A DNA stretch of 64,000 nucleotides, taken from Ovoidimarina sediminis. Its GTDB lineage: Bacteria; Pseudomonadota; Alphaproteobacteria; Rhodobacterales; Rhodobacteraceae. Both the position numbers and the translations under genes were made by a program. The notes beneath the pieces were generated by a model, which saw nothing but the letters and a program-made list of their open reading frames with translations, had not been told where the DNA came from and made no database searches. The stretch spans positions 62,001 through 126,000 of the forward strand of contig NZ_JAWHTE010000010.1 in the NCBI RefSeq assembly GCF_032586175.1, read 5' to 3'. Positions 14,263 through 22,757 of the stretch are shown piece by piece. Every line of letters begins with the position of its first letter. Within the stretch, counting starts at the first letter, position 1.

Positions 14263-16143
14263 ATGTGTTTTGAACATCTGCCGATTGAGTTTGACGAGAA
14301 CGGAAAGGCGCATCTGAAAGAGGGGATCAAGAATCCCTACGAATACCAGACCCGGACACTGGAACAGCGCCAGGCGGCGCTGCGCGAGATCGCGGCAAAG
14401 AACGGCCAATTAGCAGATGTGGATTTTGATCCGGTGACGCGAGTTGCCGGGGCGCTGGCCTTTCATTCAACCGTCGATCTGGGCGAAGGCAAAGTCCTTG
14501 AGACCAACGCAATGGCCACGCTCTTTCGTGGCTATGAGGTGATCCTGCGGGGCCGCGATCCCCGCGACGCGGCCTTCATCTCTTCCCGCGCCTGCGGGGT
14601 CTGCGGGGGCGTGCATTCCACGGCCTCGGCGCTGTCGATCGAAATGGCTCTGGGGATCAAGCCGCCGCCCCTGGGCGTAGTCGTCAGGAACCTGCTCCTG
14701 AGCTGCGAATACCTCTACGACAACCCGCTGCACCTCTTCGTGCTGTCGGGACCAGACTTTTCCGAGAGCCTCGTGAAGGCCACCAATCCGGAGATATGGG
14801 ACAAGGCGGTCGACTCCGCCGCGCCGGGAAAGGATATCCACGGCTACGGGACGATCGGCGAAATCATGACCGATCTCAATCCGCTGACCGGCAAACTTTA
14901 CCTTGAAGCCCTGCAGATGACCCGCGTGGCGCGCGAGGCATATGTGCTGCTCGGTGGCAAGTATCCGCACCCCGAGACGATCATTCCCGGCGGCGTGACC
15001 ACGACGATCACCACGTCCACCTTCAACGAGTTCTACCTGCGCATTCAGGAGTTCTTCGACTACGCTAAGAAATGCGTCGCGATCTGGGACGACGTGTTTG
15101 ACTTCTTCTACGAATGCGATCCCAAATACCGCGATGTCGGCCGCATCCCCGCAACCATGGTGGATCTTGGTCAGTGGGACCACGAGGACTACTACGACGC
15201 GACCTATGAAAACTGCAACGCCTGGGGCGAAAAGCGCTGGTCGACGCCCGGTGTCGTTGTGGACGGCAAGCTCGTGACGACACGCCTGACTGACATCAAT
15301 GTCGGCCTCGAAGAGTTCATCGAGCATTCCTATTACGAACAGTGGGAGGACTATCCGTTCAAGACGGATCCCCTTGGCAATCCCCTGTCGCCGAACCACC
15401 CTTGGAACAAGACGACGATCCCACGTCCGGGCGCGCAGAACTGGAAGGAACGCTATTCCTGGTCGACAACGCCCACCTGGGACCGCCAGACCTTCGAGGC
15501 GGGCGCCTATGCCCGCGTGTACATCTCGGCCTTGGCCCAGAAGATCCCTCATAGCGAATATTTCCAGTCCACCGGACATAGCCTCGTGCTGAACATTCCC
15601 GAAGGGGCCGCCCTGCCCGCACAGAGGCTGGAGTGGGAGGTGCCCGAGGTCTGGAACGCCTTCGAGCGGAACCGTGCGCGGGCCTATGCCGTGGCCTTCA
15701 ACCTCTTGGTCACTATGGAAAATCTCGTTCGTGCCTTCGATCTTCAGAAACAAGGCGAAACCCAGGTAGCGACCCCGTTCGAGATCCCGTCGAAGGGCCA
15801 CGATATCGGCGTCGGGTTCTGGGGGGCAGGTCGGGGCTTTCTGACCCATCATTGCGAGATCAAGGACGGGCTTCTGGCCAATTACCAGATCGTCACGCCC
15901 TCGACCGTGAATGCCTGCCCCGCTACACCCTGGGGCGAGCACGGGCCCTACGAACGCGCGGTCCTTAACACGCCGATCATCGAGACGGCGTTTAAGGACG
16001 AGAGCGACTTTCAGGGGATCGACATTCTGCGCGCGCTCAGATCCTTCGACCCCTGTATGCCATGCACCACGCATGTGATGGTCGAAGGCTCGGACAAAGT
16101 CGTCACGCGCGAGGTCACGACCTGCGCCTGCGGCATCGACTAG
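14263..16143 (+). CDS. [NiFe]-hydrogenase large subunit, group 1h/1l-like
   Basis: This catalytic subunit holds the NiFe(CN)2CO centre that splits H2. The ATG at 14263 follows GGGGAAGGAA and gives 626 residues. The L1 motif is RACGVCGGVH (Cys111, Cys114, His118) and L2 is DPCMPCTTH (Cys598, Cys601, His604), so all four nickel ligands are present. A 22-residue tail follows His604, the cleavage point for the M52 protease encoded downstream. The tail itself contains two cysteines. Segments such as LNPLTGKLYLEALQ and TPGVVVDGKLVTTRLTDIN match the atmospheric-type group 1h branch more than classic HupL. It is read in one operon with the small subunit and the five membrane proteins. Confidence 0.95.
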   Translation: MCFEHLPIEFDENGKAHLKEGIKNPYEYQTRTLEQRQAALREIAAKNGQLADVDFDPVTRVAGALAFHSTVDLGEGKVLETNAMATLFRGYEVILRGRDPRDAAFISSRACGVCGGVHSTASALSIEMALGIKPPPLGVVVRNLLLSCEYLYDNPLHLFVLSGPDFSESLVKATNPEIWDKAVDSAAPGKDIHGYGTIGEIMTDLNPLTGKLYLEALQMTRVAREAYVLLGGKYPHPETIIPGGVTTTITTSTFNEFYLRIQEFFDYAKKCVAIWDDVFDFFYECDPKYRDVGRIPATMVDLGQWDHEDYYDATYENCNAWGEKRWSTPGVVVDGKLVTTRLTDINVGLEEFIEHSYYEQWEDYPFKTDPLGNPLSPNHPWNKTTIPRPGAQNWKERYSWSTTPTWDRQTFEAGAYARVYISALAQKIPHSEYFQSTGHSLVLNIPEGAALPAQRLEWEVPEVWNAFERNRARAYAVAFNLLVTMENLVRAFDLQKQGETQVATPFEIPSKGHDIGVGFWGAGRGFLTHHCEIKDGLLANYQIVTPSTVNACPATPWGEHGPYERAVLNTPIIETAFKDESDFQGIDILRALRSFDPCMPCTTHVMVEGSDKVVTREVTTCACGID

Positions 16144-16147
16144 ACTC

Positions 16148-16804
16148 TTGGGCGGGGGCGGCGGCACCATCATCGGGATCGTCGGCTATTCGGCGATCCT
16201 CGACCCCTACCCGCTCGGCCCCCCGTTGATGACCGGTCTCACCGAGGCCGTGGCCGATCGGCCGGACGTGCGCGTCGAAAATTTCACCTGGAGCCCGGTT
16301 CACGTCGTCCAGAGGTTCGAAACCGGTGAGATGGCCCGGCCCTCGCGGATCGTGCTGATCGGAAGTGCAGCCGTATCCACCGAACCCGGGCTCGTTCGCG
16401 CATTCCGCTGGACTGGCGGGGAGCGCGACCCTTTGGAGGTGCAGGAACGTATCTATGAGGCCGTCACCGGGATCGTGGACCTGGAAAACACGCTGATGAT
16501 TGGCGCACAGTTCGGCGTCTGGCCCGAGGAAACCTTCACCGTTGAGGCCGACCTTCCGTCTGACACCTTCGGGCGCATGGTCATGGCCGACAACGATGGC
16601 GTATCGGACGATGCGGGCTTTGAGGAACGGATCGGTTTCTCTCCGGCGCGACAGCGTCAGGATCTCGTCCGCACGGCGGCCGCGTTGGCACGGCACGGCC
16701 GCACTGCTGAGATCTCCTGGCTCGATAAGAGCGCCGACAGGCTTGCGCGCGTCCGCCCCTTCACCGAAACTCACTTTGCCGTCGCTTCAGGAGGCAGAAC
16801 ATGA
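16148..16804 (+). CDS. Degenerate M52-like protein of the hydrogenase operon
   Basis: This protein of up to 218 residues starts 4 bp after the large-subunit gene. The only upstream start is TTG at 16148; the first ATG (16228) would remove the conserved N-terminus, so translation is probably coupled. The N-terminus GIVGYSAILDPYPLGPPLMTGL has the outline of the hydrogenase maturation protease motif (glycine, then a turn with Asp, then Gly and hydrophobics), but the GDD metal ligands are missing. A following IVLIGSA strand fits the same fold. I read it as a non-catalytic M52 paralogue, perhaps a large-subunit chaperone. The assignment is tentative. Confidence 0.6.
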   Translation: MGGGGGTIIGIVGYSAILDPYPLGPPLMTGLTEAVADRPDVRVENFTWSPVHVVQRFETGEMARPSRIVLIGSAAVSTEPGLVRAFRWTGGERDPLEVQERIYEAVTGIVDLENTLMIGAQFGVWPEETFTVEADLPSDTFGRMVMADNDGVSDDAGFEERIGFSPARQRQDLVRTAAALARHGRTAEISWLDKSADRLARVRPFTETHFAVASGGRT

Positions 16805-17160
16805 CCGACGAGAAAGTTCCGGGCGCACTCGACCGGATGATCGTGCGCGAGGACGTGCTGCAGATCTGCTACTGGTTCCAGGGCGAGGGGTTCGGCGATG
16901 CGTTCACTCCGCAGGCGGTGATGCCCTTTCTTCAAAGCGACCCGGACATGGTCGAGATCGTCATGGAAGAACTTGCCGCCGAAGGGACGCTTGCGCGGGA
17001 CGGAAATACCTATCGCTTTAGTGAAGGTGGAAAGCGCAAGGCAGGCGTGATGTTCTACGAAAGCTTCACCGAGTTTCAGCAGGGCACCCATGGCGAGTGC
17101 AACGCCGGCTGCTGCGATGGGGATGAGGTCTGCGACCACGAGCATCATCACCACCACTGA
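16801..17160 (+). CDS. Small helix-rich protein with Cys/His metal-binding tail
   Basis: The protein has 119 residues and overlaps the gene before it by 4 bp. The first 80 residues are acidic and look like a winged-helix fold (PQAVMPFLQSDPDMVEIVMEELAAEGTLARDGNTYRF, with a beta wing at the end). The tail is striking: Cys99, Cys103, Cys104 and Cys110 followed by HEHHHHH at the very end. It could store or hand over nickel, doing the job of HypA or of the His-rich part of HypB, neither of which is present. It is not homologous to HypA, which has a CPxC...CPxC zinc site. Confidence 0.7.
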   Translation: MTDEKVPGALDRMIVREDVLQICYWFQGEGFGDAFTPQAVMPFLQSDPDMVEIVMEELAAEGTLARDGNTYRFSEGGKRKAGVMFYESFTEFQQGTHGECNAGCCDGDEVCDHEHHHHH

Positions 17161-17174
17161 CGGAGACGCACACC

Positions 17175-17897
17175 ATGCCGGACACGAGCTCCGATCAAGC
17201 TCTGGTGGGATACCGCAGCAACGAGGAGTGGCAGGACCTCCTTGCCCAGACGGCTGCGATGATTGGCGGTCTTGAGGAAATCATGGACGAAGATGTGCGC
17301 GCGCAGGTCTTTGGCGCCCTGGCCGGCATCGATGCGGTCCATCGCGAGGCCCTTCACCGCCTGGTCCGGCTGTTCAAAGAAGGCGTGCTTGAGCAGGTGG
17401 TGACCGACCCCGCGATCAATTCGTTGATGGGGATGTACGATCTTTTGCCACCCGAGACGCCGGGTTGCCAGAAGGTCTGGGACTTCCTCGACGAGGATGC
17501 GGTGCCCGACCTCGGCACACGCAATTCCGACATCGGCACCTCGGCGATGCCCGAGCCGCCACACTGGTCGCCCGTGCCGGACGCCGCCGTTGCCGAAGAG
17601 GGCTCCGCCTATATGTGCGAAATGGACGAGGGACCCTTGCTCGTGTTGCGCGTGGGCAAAGCAGATTTTGCGTTGTCGGCCGTGTGCCCGTCTCACCGCG
17701 CCACGCTGGAAGGCGGAGCGCGGGACGGCTTTACCTGGCACTGCCCGCACGGACCGGGTTGCTCCTATGATATCCGCAATGGGAACCGCCTGGGCGGCGG
17801 CCCAGGCCTTCAGCCATTTCCCGTGCGCGACGAAGGAAGCGGGCGACGCATGATCGGCTTCGGCGTGCCCTTCGAACCCAAACTTCCCGCGTTCTGA
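17175..17897 (+). CDS. Rieske-like protein of the hydrogenase operon
   Basis: The protein has 240 residues. The first 120 are helical and resemble the region found before the cluster domain in hydrogenase-linked NifU/Rieske-type proteins. The C-terminal 100 residues form a Rieske-like domain. Its candidate ligands are Cys171 and His174 (CPSH) and Cys190 and His192 (CPH), with an extra Cys196. In normal Rieske proteins the first pair is C-x-H and the second C-x2-H; here the spacings are reversed. If a cluster is bound, it could pass electrons from the small subunit toward the membrane proteins. There is no export signal, so it is cytoplasmic. Confidence 0.75.
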   Translation: MPDTSSDQALVGYRSNEEWQDLLAQTAAMIGGLEEIMDEDVRAQVFGALAGIDAVHREALHRLVRLFKEGVLEQVVTDPAINSLMGMYDLLPPETPGCQKVWDFLDEDAVPDLGTRNSDIGTSAMPEPPHWSPVPDAAVAEEGSAYMCEMDEGPLLVLRVGKADFALSAVCPSHRATLEGGARDGFTWHCPHGPGCSYDIRNGNRLGGGPGLQPFPVRDEGSGRRMIGFGVPFEPKLPAF

Positions 17898-17905
17898 TCG
17901 CTGAC

Positions 17906-18382
17906 GTGAGGGTTCTCGCCGCAGGCGTTGGTAACGAACTCAAGGGCGACGACGCCTTCGGCCTTCACGCGGCACGCGCCCTAGGGTCCGATCCACGCCG
18001 ACCGGCGGCTTGCACGGTGATCGAAACCGGCATCGGGGGCATCCACCTTGTTCAGGAATTGATGCGAGGCTACGACGCCCTGATCCTGTTTGACGCCTTC
18101 GATCGGAAGGGCGTGCCTGGAGATCTCTGGCTTCTGGAGCCCGAGCTGCCACGGGCAGAAGAGATGGACGACCGCGCACGCCGCGATTTTTTCGCTGACG
18201 TGCACTATGCCACGCCGATCCGCGCCCTGACGCTTGCGCAATCCGTGGGCGCGTTGCCGCCCCTGGTGCGCATCGTGGGGTGCCAGCCTGCCGATCCGGA
18301 CAGCTTCGAGATCGGCATGTGTGACGACGTCCGGGAGGCGATCCCCAAAGCCGTCGAGATGGCGCTTTCCGTTATGGGATAG
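17906..18382 (+). CDS. Hydrogenase maturation protease, M52 (HupD/HycI) family
   Basis: This endopeptidase of 158 residues (GTG start) removes the C-terminal tail of the large subunit after nickel has been inserted. It has the canonical N-terminus VGNELKGDDAFGLHAARAL with the metal-binding Glu and Asp, the second conserved Asp in LILFDAFD, and a His in VHYATPI. The matching substrate site, His604 followed by a 22-residue tail, is in the large subunit. It is the last gene of the hydrogenase operon and meets the oppositely oriented ABC transporter genes 11 bp later. Confidence 0.93.
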   Translation: MRVLAAGVGNELKGDDAFGLHAARALGSDPRRPAACTVIETGIGGIHLVQELMRGYDALILFDAFDRKGVPGDLWLLEPELPRAEEMDDRARRDFFADVHYATPIRALTLAQSVGALPPLVRIVGCQPADPDSFEIGMCDDVREAIPKAVEMALSVMG

Positions 18383-18393
18383 GGCCGCCGAGG

Positions 18394-19134
18394 TCAGAGG
18401 AAAAGCGGAACGAGTGCGTTTGCGGTCCGTCCGCGATGTTGGAGTTCCAATGCCTTGATGGGCACGCCGTAGAGCGCCTCAAGACGATCCTCCGTCAGCA
18501 TGTCGACCGCCGCGCCCCATTCCTGACGGTCGGGCCCATGCATCAAAAGGACCTTATCCGCGAGGAGTTGCGCGTGCTGCGGGACATGAGACGTCATCAG
18601 CACGGTCAGACCGTTTTCCGCCGCGATCCGCTCTAGCATCTCGAGGATCAGTGCCTGGTTCGAGAAATCGAGGGCCGAGGTCGGCTCGTCTAGGATCAGG
18701 ATGTCGCAATCCGACGCCAGGGCCCGGGCGATCATCACAAGCTGGCGTTCTCCGCCCGAGAGATGAGTGTAAGGGCGATCCGCGAATCCGCCGATCCCCA
18801 GACGGTCAAGGGAATGACGGGCGATTCTGTAATCTTCGGCCCCGGGGGTCCGGAACAGTCCGACATGTGACGCGCGCCCCATAACGACAATATCGAGCAC
18901 CCGGTAAGAGAAGGCCATGTCGTTGCGCTGTGCCACGTAGCCGATCCGCCCCTCGGTCGTGGCCACCCCGGCTGTCAGGGTCAGAAGTCCGACAATGGCC
19001 TTCAGCAGCGTCGTCTTCCCACGCCCATTGGGACCAAGGATCACACCAGTTTGCCCCCGCTCCAGGTCGAAACTCGTCCCACGAAAAACCCTTACGTCCC
19101 CGTACTGAACCTCTGCATCCCGAACCCGGATCAT
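18394..19134 (-). CDS. ABC transporter ATPase, FecE/BtuD type
   Basis: This ATP-binding subunit has 246 residues from the ATG at 19134, which overlaps the permease stop by 4 bp. It shows Walker A (GPNGRGKTT), Q-loop (YVAQRND), signature LSGGERQ and Walker B ILILDEPTSALD. It is the third gene of a minus-strand operon with an FecCD-type permease and a periplasmic binding protein. This class imports iron siderophores, haem, vitamin B12 and in some cases nickel or cobalt chelates. Given its place next to the hydrogenase genes, import of a metal chelate for the enzyme is likely. Confidence 0.9.
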   Translation of the reverse strand: MIRVRDAEVQYGDVRVFRGTSFDLERGQTGVILGPNGRGKTTLLKAIVGLLTLTAGVATTEGRIGYVAQRNDMAFSYRVLDIVVMGRASHVGLFRTPGAEDYRIARHSLDRLGIGGFADRPYTHLSGGERQLVMIARALASDCDILILDEPTSALDFSNQALILEMLERIAAENGLTVLMTSHVPQHAQLLADKVLLMHGPDRQEWGAAVDMLTEDRLEALYGVPIKALELQHRGRTANALVPLFL

Positions 19135-20180
19135 TCCGACGACCAACCCTTGTTGGCCGCACGGCGCAGGAGATAGGCGAAGACGGGTGCCCCAAGAAGG
19201 GCGGTGATGATGCCAACAGGTATCTCTGCCGGGATCGACGCCCGGGCGACATTGTCCACGTGGATCAGGTAAATCGCTCCTATAAGCGCAGATGCGGGGA
19301 TCAGGAGCTTGTGATCCGGGCCAGTCAGCATGCGTGCGAAATGAGGGATGACCAGCCCGACCCATCCCACGATGCCCGCCGCCGCAACGACGGCAGCGCT
19401 GATCAGCGCAACCGCCACAAGGACGATCCAGCGGGTTCGCTCGACCTTGAGGCCGAGCGTCTGTGCCTCTTCGTCGCCCAGCGACAGCACGTTTATCTGA
19501 AACCGCATAAGGTAGACGACAAGCGTCCCCGCAACGACCGGAATCGCAATCAGAAGAACCTTATCATAGCTTGCCGAGGCGAAACTTCCCATCAGCCAGA
19601 ACACGATCGCCGGCAGTTTATCGTCGGGGTCAGCCACGAATTTCGTGATCGACACGAGGGCAGAGAAGAATGCGCTTGTGACGATACCCGACAAGACCAG
19701 CATAAGGATCGAAGCGCGTCCCTGCTGGCGGCTGATCGTATAGACGACGACCATCGCCAACAGACCGAAGCCGAAAGCGCCGCCAATCAGAAGAACCTGA
19801 CTTTCCGAAACGAGGATCGCAAAGGCGCCTCCGAACGCCGCACCTGACGAAACCCCGATGATCTGCGGCCCTACGAGAGGATTCCGGAACACGCCCTGAA
19901 GTGCCGCGCCCGCGACAGCAAGCCCCGCCCCCGCGAGCCCCGCCATCAGTATGCGCGGCATCCGAATGAGCTCGACGACACGCTCCTCGACGACCGGCCA
20001 GGCTTGCTCAATTGGCAGGACATTCGATATCAGAATGCCCGCCACATGAGAAATCGGCACGGCAAAACGCCCGATGCCGAGCGAGACGAGAACGGAGGCT
20101 CCTAGCAGGATGAAGAGCACACCCCACAACCCGAACCGACGTCCAGCGGATCGGGCCGTGTCCTCATTCGTGATGCTCAC
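19131..20180 (-). CDS. FecCD/BtuC-type ABC transporter permease
   Basis: This permease of 349 residues has the roughly ten membrane helices typical of the family. Diagnostic segments include MRMPRILMAGLAGAGLAVAGAALQGVFRNPLVGP-type sequence near residue 75, SGAAFGGAFAI, and GIVGWVGLVIPHFARMLTGPDH, the conserved loop before the last helices. It starts 9 bp after the binding-protein gene and overlaps the ATPase gene. The substrate cannot be read from the permease. Confidence 0.92.
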   Translation of the reverse strand: MSITNEDTARSAGRRFGLWGVLFILLGASVLVSLGIGRFAVPISHVAGILISNVLPIEQAWPVVEERVVELIRMPRILMAGLAGAGLAVAGAALQGVFRNPLVGPQIIGVSSGAAFGGAFAILVSESQVLLIGGAFGFGLLAMVVVYTISRQQGRASILMLVLSGIVTSAFFSALVSITKFVADPDDKLPAIVFWLMGSFASASYDKVLLIAIPVVAGTLVVYLMRFQINVLSLGDEEAQTLGLKVERTRWIVLVAVALISAAVVAAAGIVGWVGLVIPHFARMLTGPDHKLLIPASALIGAIYLIHVDNVARASIPAEIPVGIITALLGAPVFAYLLRRAANKGWSSE

Positions 20181-20189
20181 CGCGCTGGC

Positions 20190-21266
20190 CTAGCCATCCG
20201 CAAAGATATCGTAATGCGCAGCATCCGCGTTCATATCGAAGCGAAGGATATTCCTGACATCCTCGTCTGTGACGCCCTGCCCGTATATGAACTCGTAATT
20301 GCGGTTGATCCGGTCGTTCAGATCCCAGTCGAACTTGTCGGGGTGCAGCACCATCGAAAGCCATAGCCACGTCAGGGGGCTCTCCTGGTTCGGCGGATCC
20401 CAGCGATATCCGCCGAGCGGCATTTTGTAGACACGGCGGTTTTTGACCGCCGACACATCTGCCAGAAGCGGGTTGTCGTAGACATCCTGCGGCGACAGTT
20501 TTGCCTCGAACCCATTCAGAAGAATGACTTCCGGATCCCATGCTATGATCTGTTCAACGCCAACTTCGACGAACATGCCGAGATCGGAGGCAACATTCCT
20601 GCCACCAGCAAGGTCGATGTAGAAGTTGTTGTAAGATTTGCCGCCGGCAACCCTGAGGCTCGACAGGTAATTCATGAAGTAGAGCGTCCGTGGACGGTCC
20701 TCCGTCCCGATTCCGTCAGTCGCAGCCTTCACTTCCGCAGCGACCGTGTCACGCCAGTCGATCATCGCCTGGGCCTTCTCCGGCTTACCGGTCACCGCGC
20801 CCATCATTTCAAGCCATTTCCGGGTGAAGGCCTCCTGCCCGATTTTGATCAGCGCGACGTTCAGACCGGCATTGACCAGCGGGTCGATGATGTCGTCGTT
20901 CAGATGACCCCATTGAAAAACGAGATCCGGTTCGAGAGCTAGTAGCTCCTCGACATTAGGTACGAAGCTAAAGCCCTTGCCCGTAATGTTCGACGGAATG
21001 GCCAGCGCATCGGGAAAAAATCGCTCGAGAATGTGACCTTTAATTGCGGTCTTGGACAATTGATGCATGCCAACGAGCCGGTCCGTGCCGCCATCGACGG
21101 CAATGAACATCGAAGCGGCCGGGATCGGAATGGTGACAACCCGCTGCGCCTCTCCTTCAAGCTCTACGCTCCGATCTCGCTGATCGATAATCTCAATGGG
21201 GTCGGCGAACGCGCCCTGAACGCAAAAACTGGCACCGAGCACAGCCGCAAGTATTGGCAATCGCAT
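20190..21266 (-). CDS. Periplasmic binding protein, siderophore/B12/metal-chelate type
   Basis: The protein has 358 residues with a signal peptide (cleavage after GAFA near residue 21) and two lobes joined by a long helix, the cluster A-II layout: RVVTIPIPAASMFIAVDGGTDRLVGMHQ, then LLALEPDLVFQWG, then IIAWDPEVILLNGF. GGAGAGGATTG precedes the start. It leads the operon. It is unlike the NikA-type protein at 7565-9124, so the island encodes two independent metal or chelate uptake systems. The substrate is unknown. Confidence 0.9.
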   Translation of the reverse strand: MRLPILAAVLGASFCVQGAFADPIEIIDQRDRSVELEGEAQRVVTIPIPAASMFIAVDGGTDRLVGMHQLSKTAIKGHILERFFPDALAIPSNITGKGFSFVPNVEELLALEPDLVFQWGHLNDDIIDPLVNAGLNVALIKIGQEAFTRKWLEMMGAVTGKPEKAQAMIDWRDTVAAEVKAATDGIGTEDRPRTLYFMNYLSSLRVAGGKSYNNFYIDLAGGRNVASDLGMFVEVGVEQIIAWDPEVILLNGFEAKLSPQDVYDNPLLADVSAVKNRRVYKMPLGGYRWDPPNQESPLTWLWLSMVLHPDKFDWDLNDRINRNYEFIYGQGVTDEDVRNILRFDMNADAAHYDIFADG

Positions 21267-21328
21267 AACAATCCTCTCCCTGTTCCGTTGGCAATGAAGA
21301 CAGACCGGGGGTGACTGTCAATGCATTC

Positions 21329-21949
21329 TCAGGTGGAGGGGGCATCAATCTGCGCCGCGCGAAACTCCGCAAGCGCCTCGGCTTGCCCGGTCGCCGACCA
21401 AAGACCGGGCAGATCGTCTTGTTGAAGCGTCCCCGGGAAGATGTGATTGACGAAGGTAAAGCCCACTGCGGATGTAATATCGGGTTGGCGCAGCCTCGCA
21501 CCATCGAAGAAGTCCTGGTCGCGCTCGAGCGCCTCGAACCCCTGTCGGCATTGCCGGAGCAACCGGTCAATTCGCACCGGATCAGGGTTATCACGACGCC
21601 GTTCCGCATTCGCTGTCATCGCTCGGTCAATAGCGCCTGTTGCAATCGCAATGCGCCGAAGCGCATCGCGCCTTTCGGACCCGGATACGGGGATCAGCGC
21701 CCGTTCGGGTCCGACAACCTCATCGAAGTGATCAAGTATCGCGGCGCTGTCGATCAGGACTTCTCCGGATGACAATTGCAGGGCAGGAACGCGACCCACA
21801 GGATTGATCGCTTCCCGCTTAGACTCATCTCCGATGGCAGACACGACCACGTGCGAGAACTCGATCCCGAGGAGGTTGAGACTAACGGCCACGCGGCGCA
21901 CGTAAGGCGACAGCAGACGTCCGAAAAGGATCGGATCGTTTGTGATCAT
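21329..21949 (-). CDS. Glutathione S-transferase family protein
   Basis: The protein has 206 residues with an N-terminal thioredoxin-like domain starting ILFGRLLSPYVRRVAVSLNLLG, the GSH-binding NPVGRVPAL with cis-proline, and a helical C-terminal domain. The catalytic position holds Ser in SPYVRR. It overlaps the gene before it by 4 bp (ATGA), so the two are made together. Such enzymes conjugate or reduce substrates with glutathione in the cytoplasm. A link to hydrogenase function is not obvious. Confidence 0.85.
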   Translation of the reverse strand: MITNDPILFGRLLSPYVRRVAVSLNLLGIEFSHVVVSAIGDESKREAINPVGRVPALQLSSGEVLIDSAAILDHFDEVVGPERALIPVSGSERRDALRRIAIATGAIDRAMTANAERRRDNPDPVRIDRLLRQCRQGFEALERDQDFFDGARLRQPDITSAVGFTFVNHIFPGTLQQDDLPGLWSATGQAEALAEFRAAQIDAPST

Positions 21950-22485
21950 GTCGGTACTTCGCGATGCTCAAGGACATTTATAGCGTCACTCGCCGACATG
22001 GCCCGCAACTGATCGGAGAATGCAAGTTGCAGGGCCCTGAACTCCGCTGCCTCTGCAGCAGACGCCACACCCCGTGCCAATTTGCGACGGCGTGTGACGA
22101 ACTCAGGCGGAACGACCTCGGGCTTCAACCCCAGTTCAATGATGTTTCGATCATCTGACAGGCGAAAGAAATAGGCCCCCTTGGCTGCCTCGGCGACACG
22201 CGGTCCGGCCATGACCTCGGAGAGGATTTCATAGGCGCCTCGCGTCACGGCGCGTGTCACCATCTCGAACCCGTCGCGTGCGCCTGGCCCCGGGAAGCCG
22301 CTGGCAACGACGAGGCGATCACGCTCTGGAGGGGTGCCTGTCCAAGCGGTGTCCCAGGCGGCTTCCATGACCTTATAGGCGACCGTTAATCCGCAGATGC
22401 TTCTCTTGCCGTGGTAACGGACGAGATCATCAAAGTCGAATGACAGCGTCTCATCGTTTTCGGTCACAACCAGCGCAGGCAACAT
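21946..22485 (-). CDS. FmdE-like protein of unknown function
   Basis: The protein has 179 residues. The stretch YHGKRSICGLTVAYKVMEAA (residues about 24-43) resembles the conserved HGH-x-CPG-x3-G segment of FmdE-family proteins, with His25 and Cys31 in comparable places, and the following regions (VVASGFPGPGARDGFEMVTRAV) fit that alpha/beta fold. FmdE-like proteins are often encoded near molybdenum or hydrogenase genes, but their role is poorly known. It is coupled to the GST gene downstream. A truncated gene lies 16 bp upstream on the same strand. The family call is tentative. Confidence 0.5.
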   Translation of the reverse strand: MLPALVVTENDETLSFDFDDLVRYHGKRSICGLTVAYKVMEAAWDTAWTGTPPERDRLVVASGFPGPGARDGFEMVTRAVTRGAYEILSEVMAGPRVAEAAKGAYFFRLSDDRNIIELGLKPEVVPPEFVTRRRKLARGVASAAEAAEFRALQLAFSDQLRAMSASDAINVLEHREVPT

Positions 22486-22501
22486 CGCGCCCCTTTTTCG
22501 T

Positions 22502-22757
22502 CTATTCTATCGAGCCCTTCGCAGTCGCAATTCGAAGGGACACCCCCTGCTCAGCAACCTCGCCAGCCCAATAAACACCGGAAACAACGTGGCAAGTAAA
22601 TGTTTTCGCGCAACCATGCGGACTTGTGGCGGAGAATTTGCCCTCTATATCGGGATTTCCCGAGAAAACCCGCTTGAGAAGCGGTAGCGTCGCGGGATTG
22701 CAATCGTCCCGATCCGCTATCACCGCCGGCCCATATTGCGATGCCCGAGCCATGAAA
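22502..22757 (-). pseudogene. 3' part of an unknown gene, cut off by an IS3-family remnant
   Basis: The minus-strand frame ends at 22502 with a protein tail of about 85 residues: ARASQYGPAVIADRDDCNPATLPLLKRV, then SPHGCAKTFTCHVVSGVYWAGEVAEQG. Upstream of about 22757 it runs into antisense of transposase sequence, so the N-terminus has been lost. The composition is that of an ordinary protein with three cysteines. It is spaced like the first gene of an operon with the FmdE-like and GST genes. I do not recognise the family. Confidence 0.5.
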
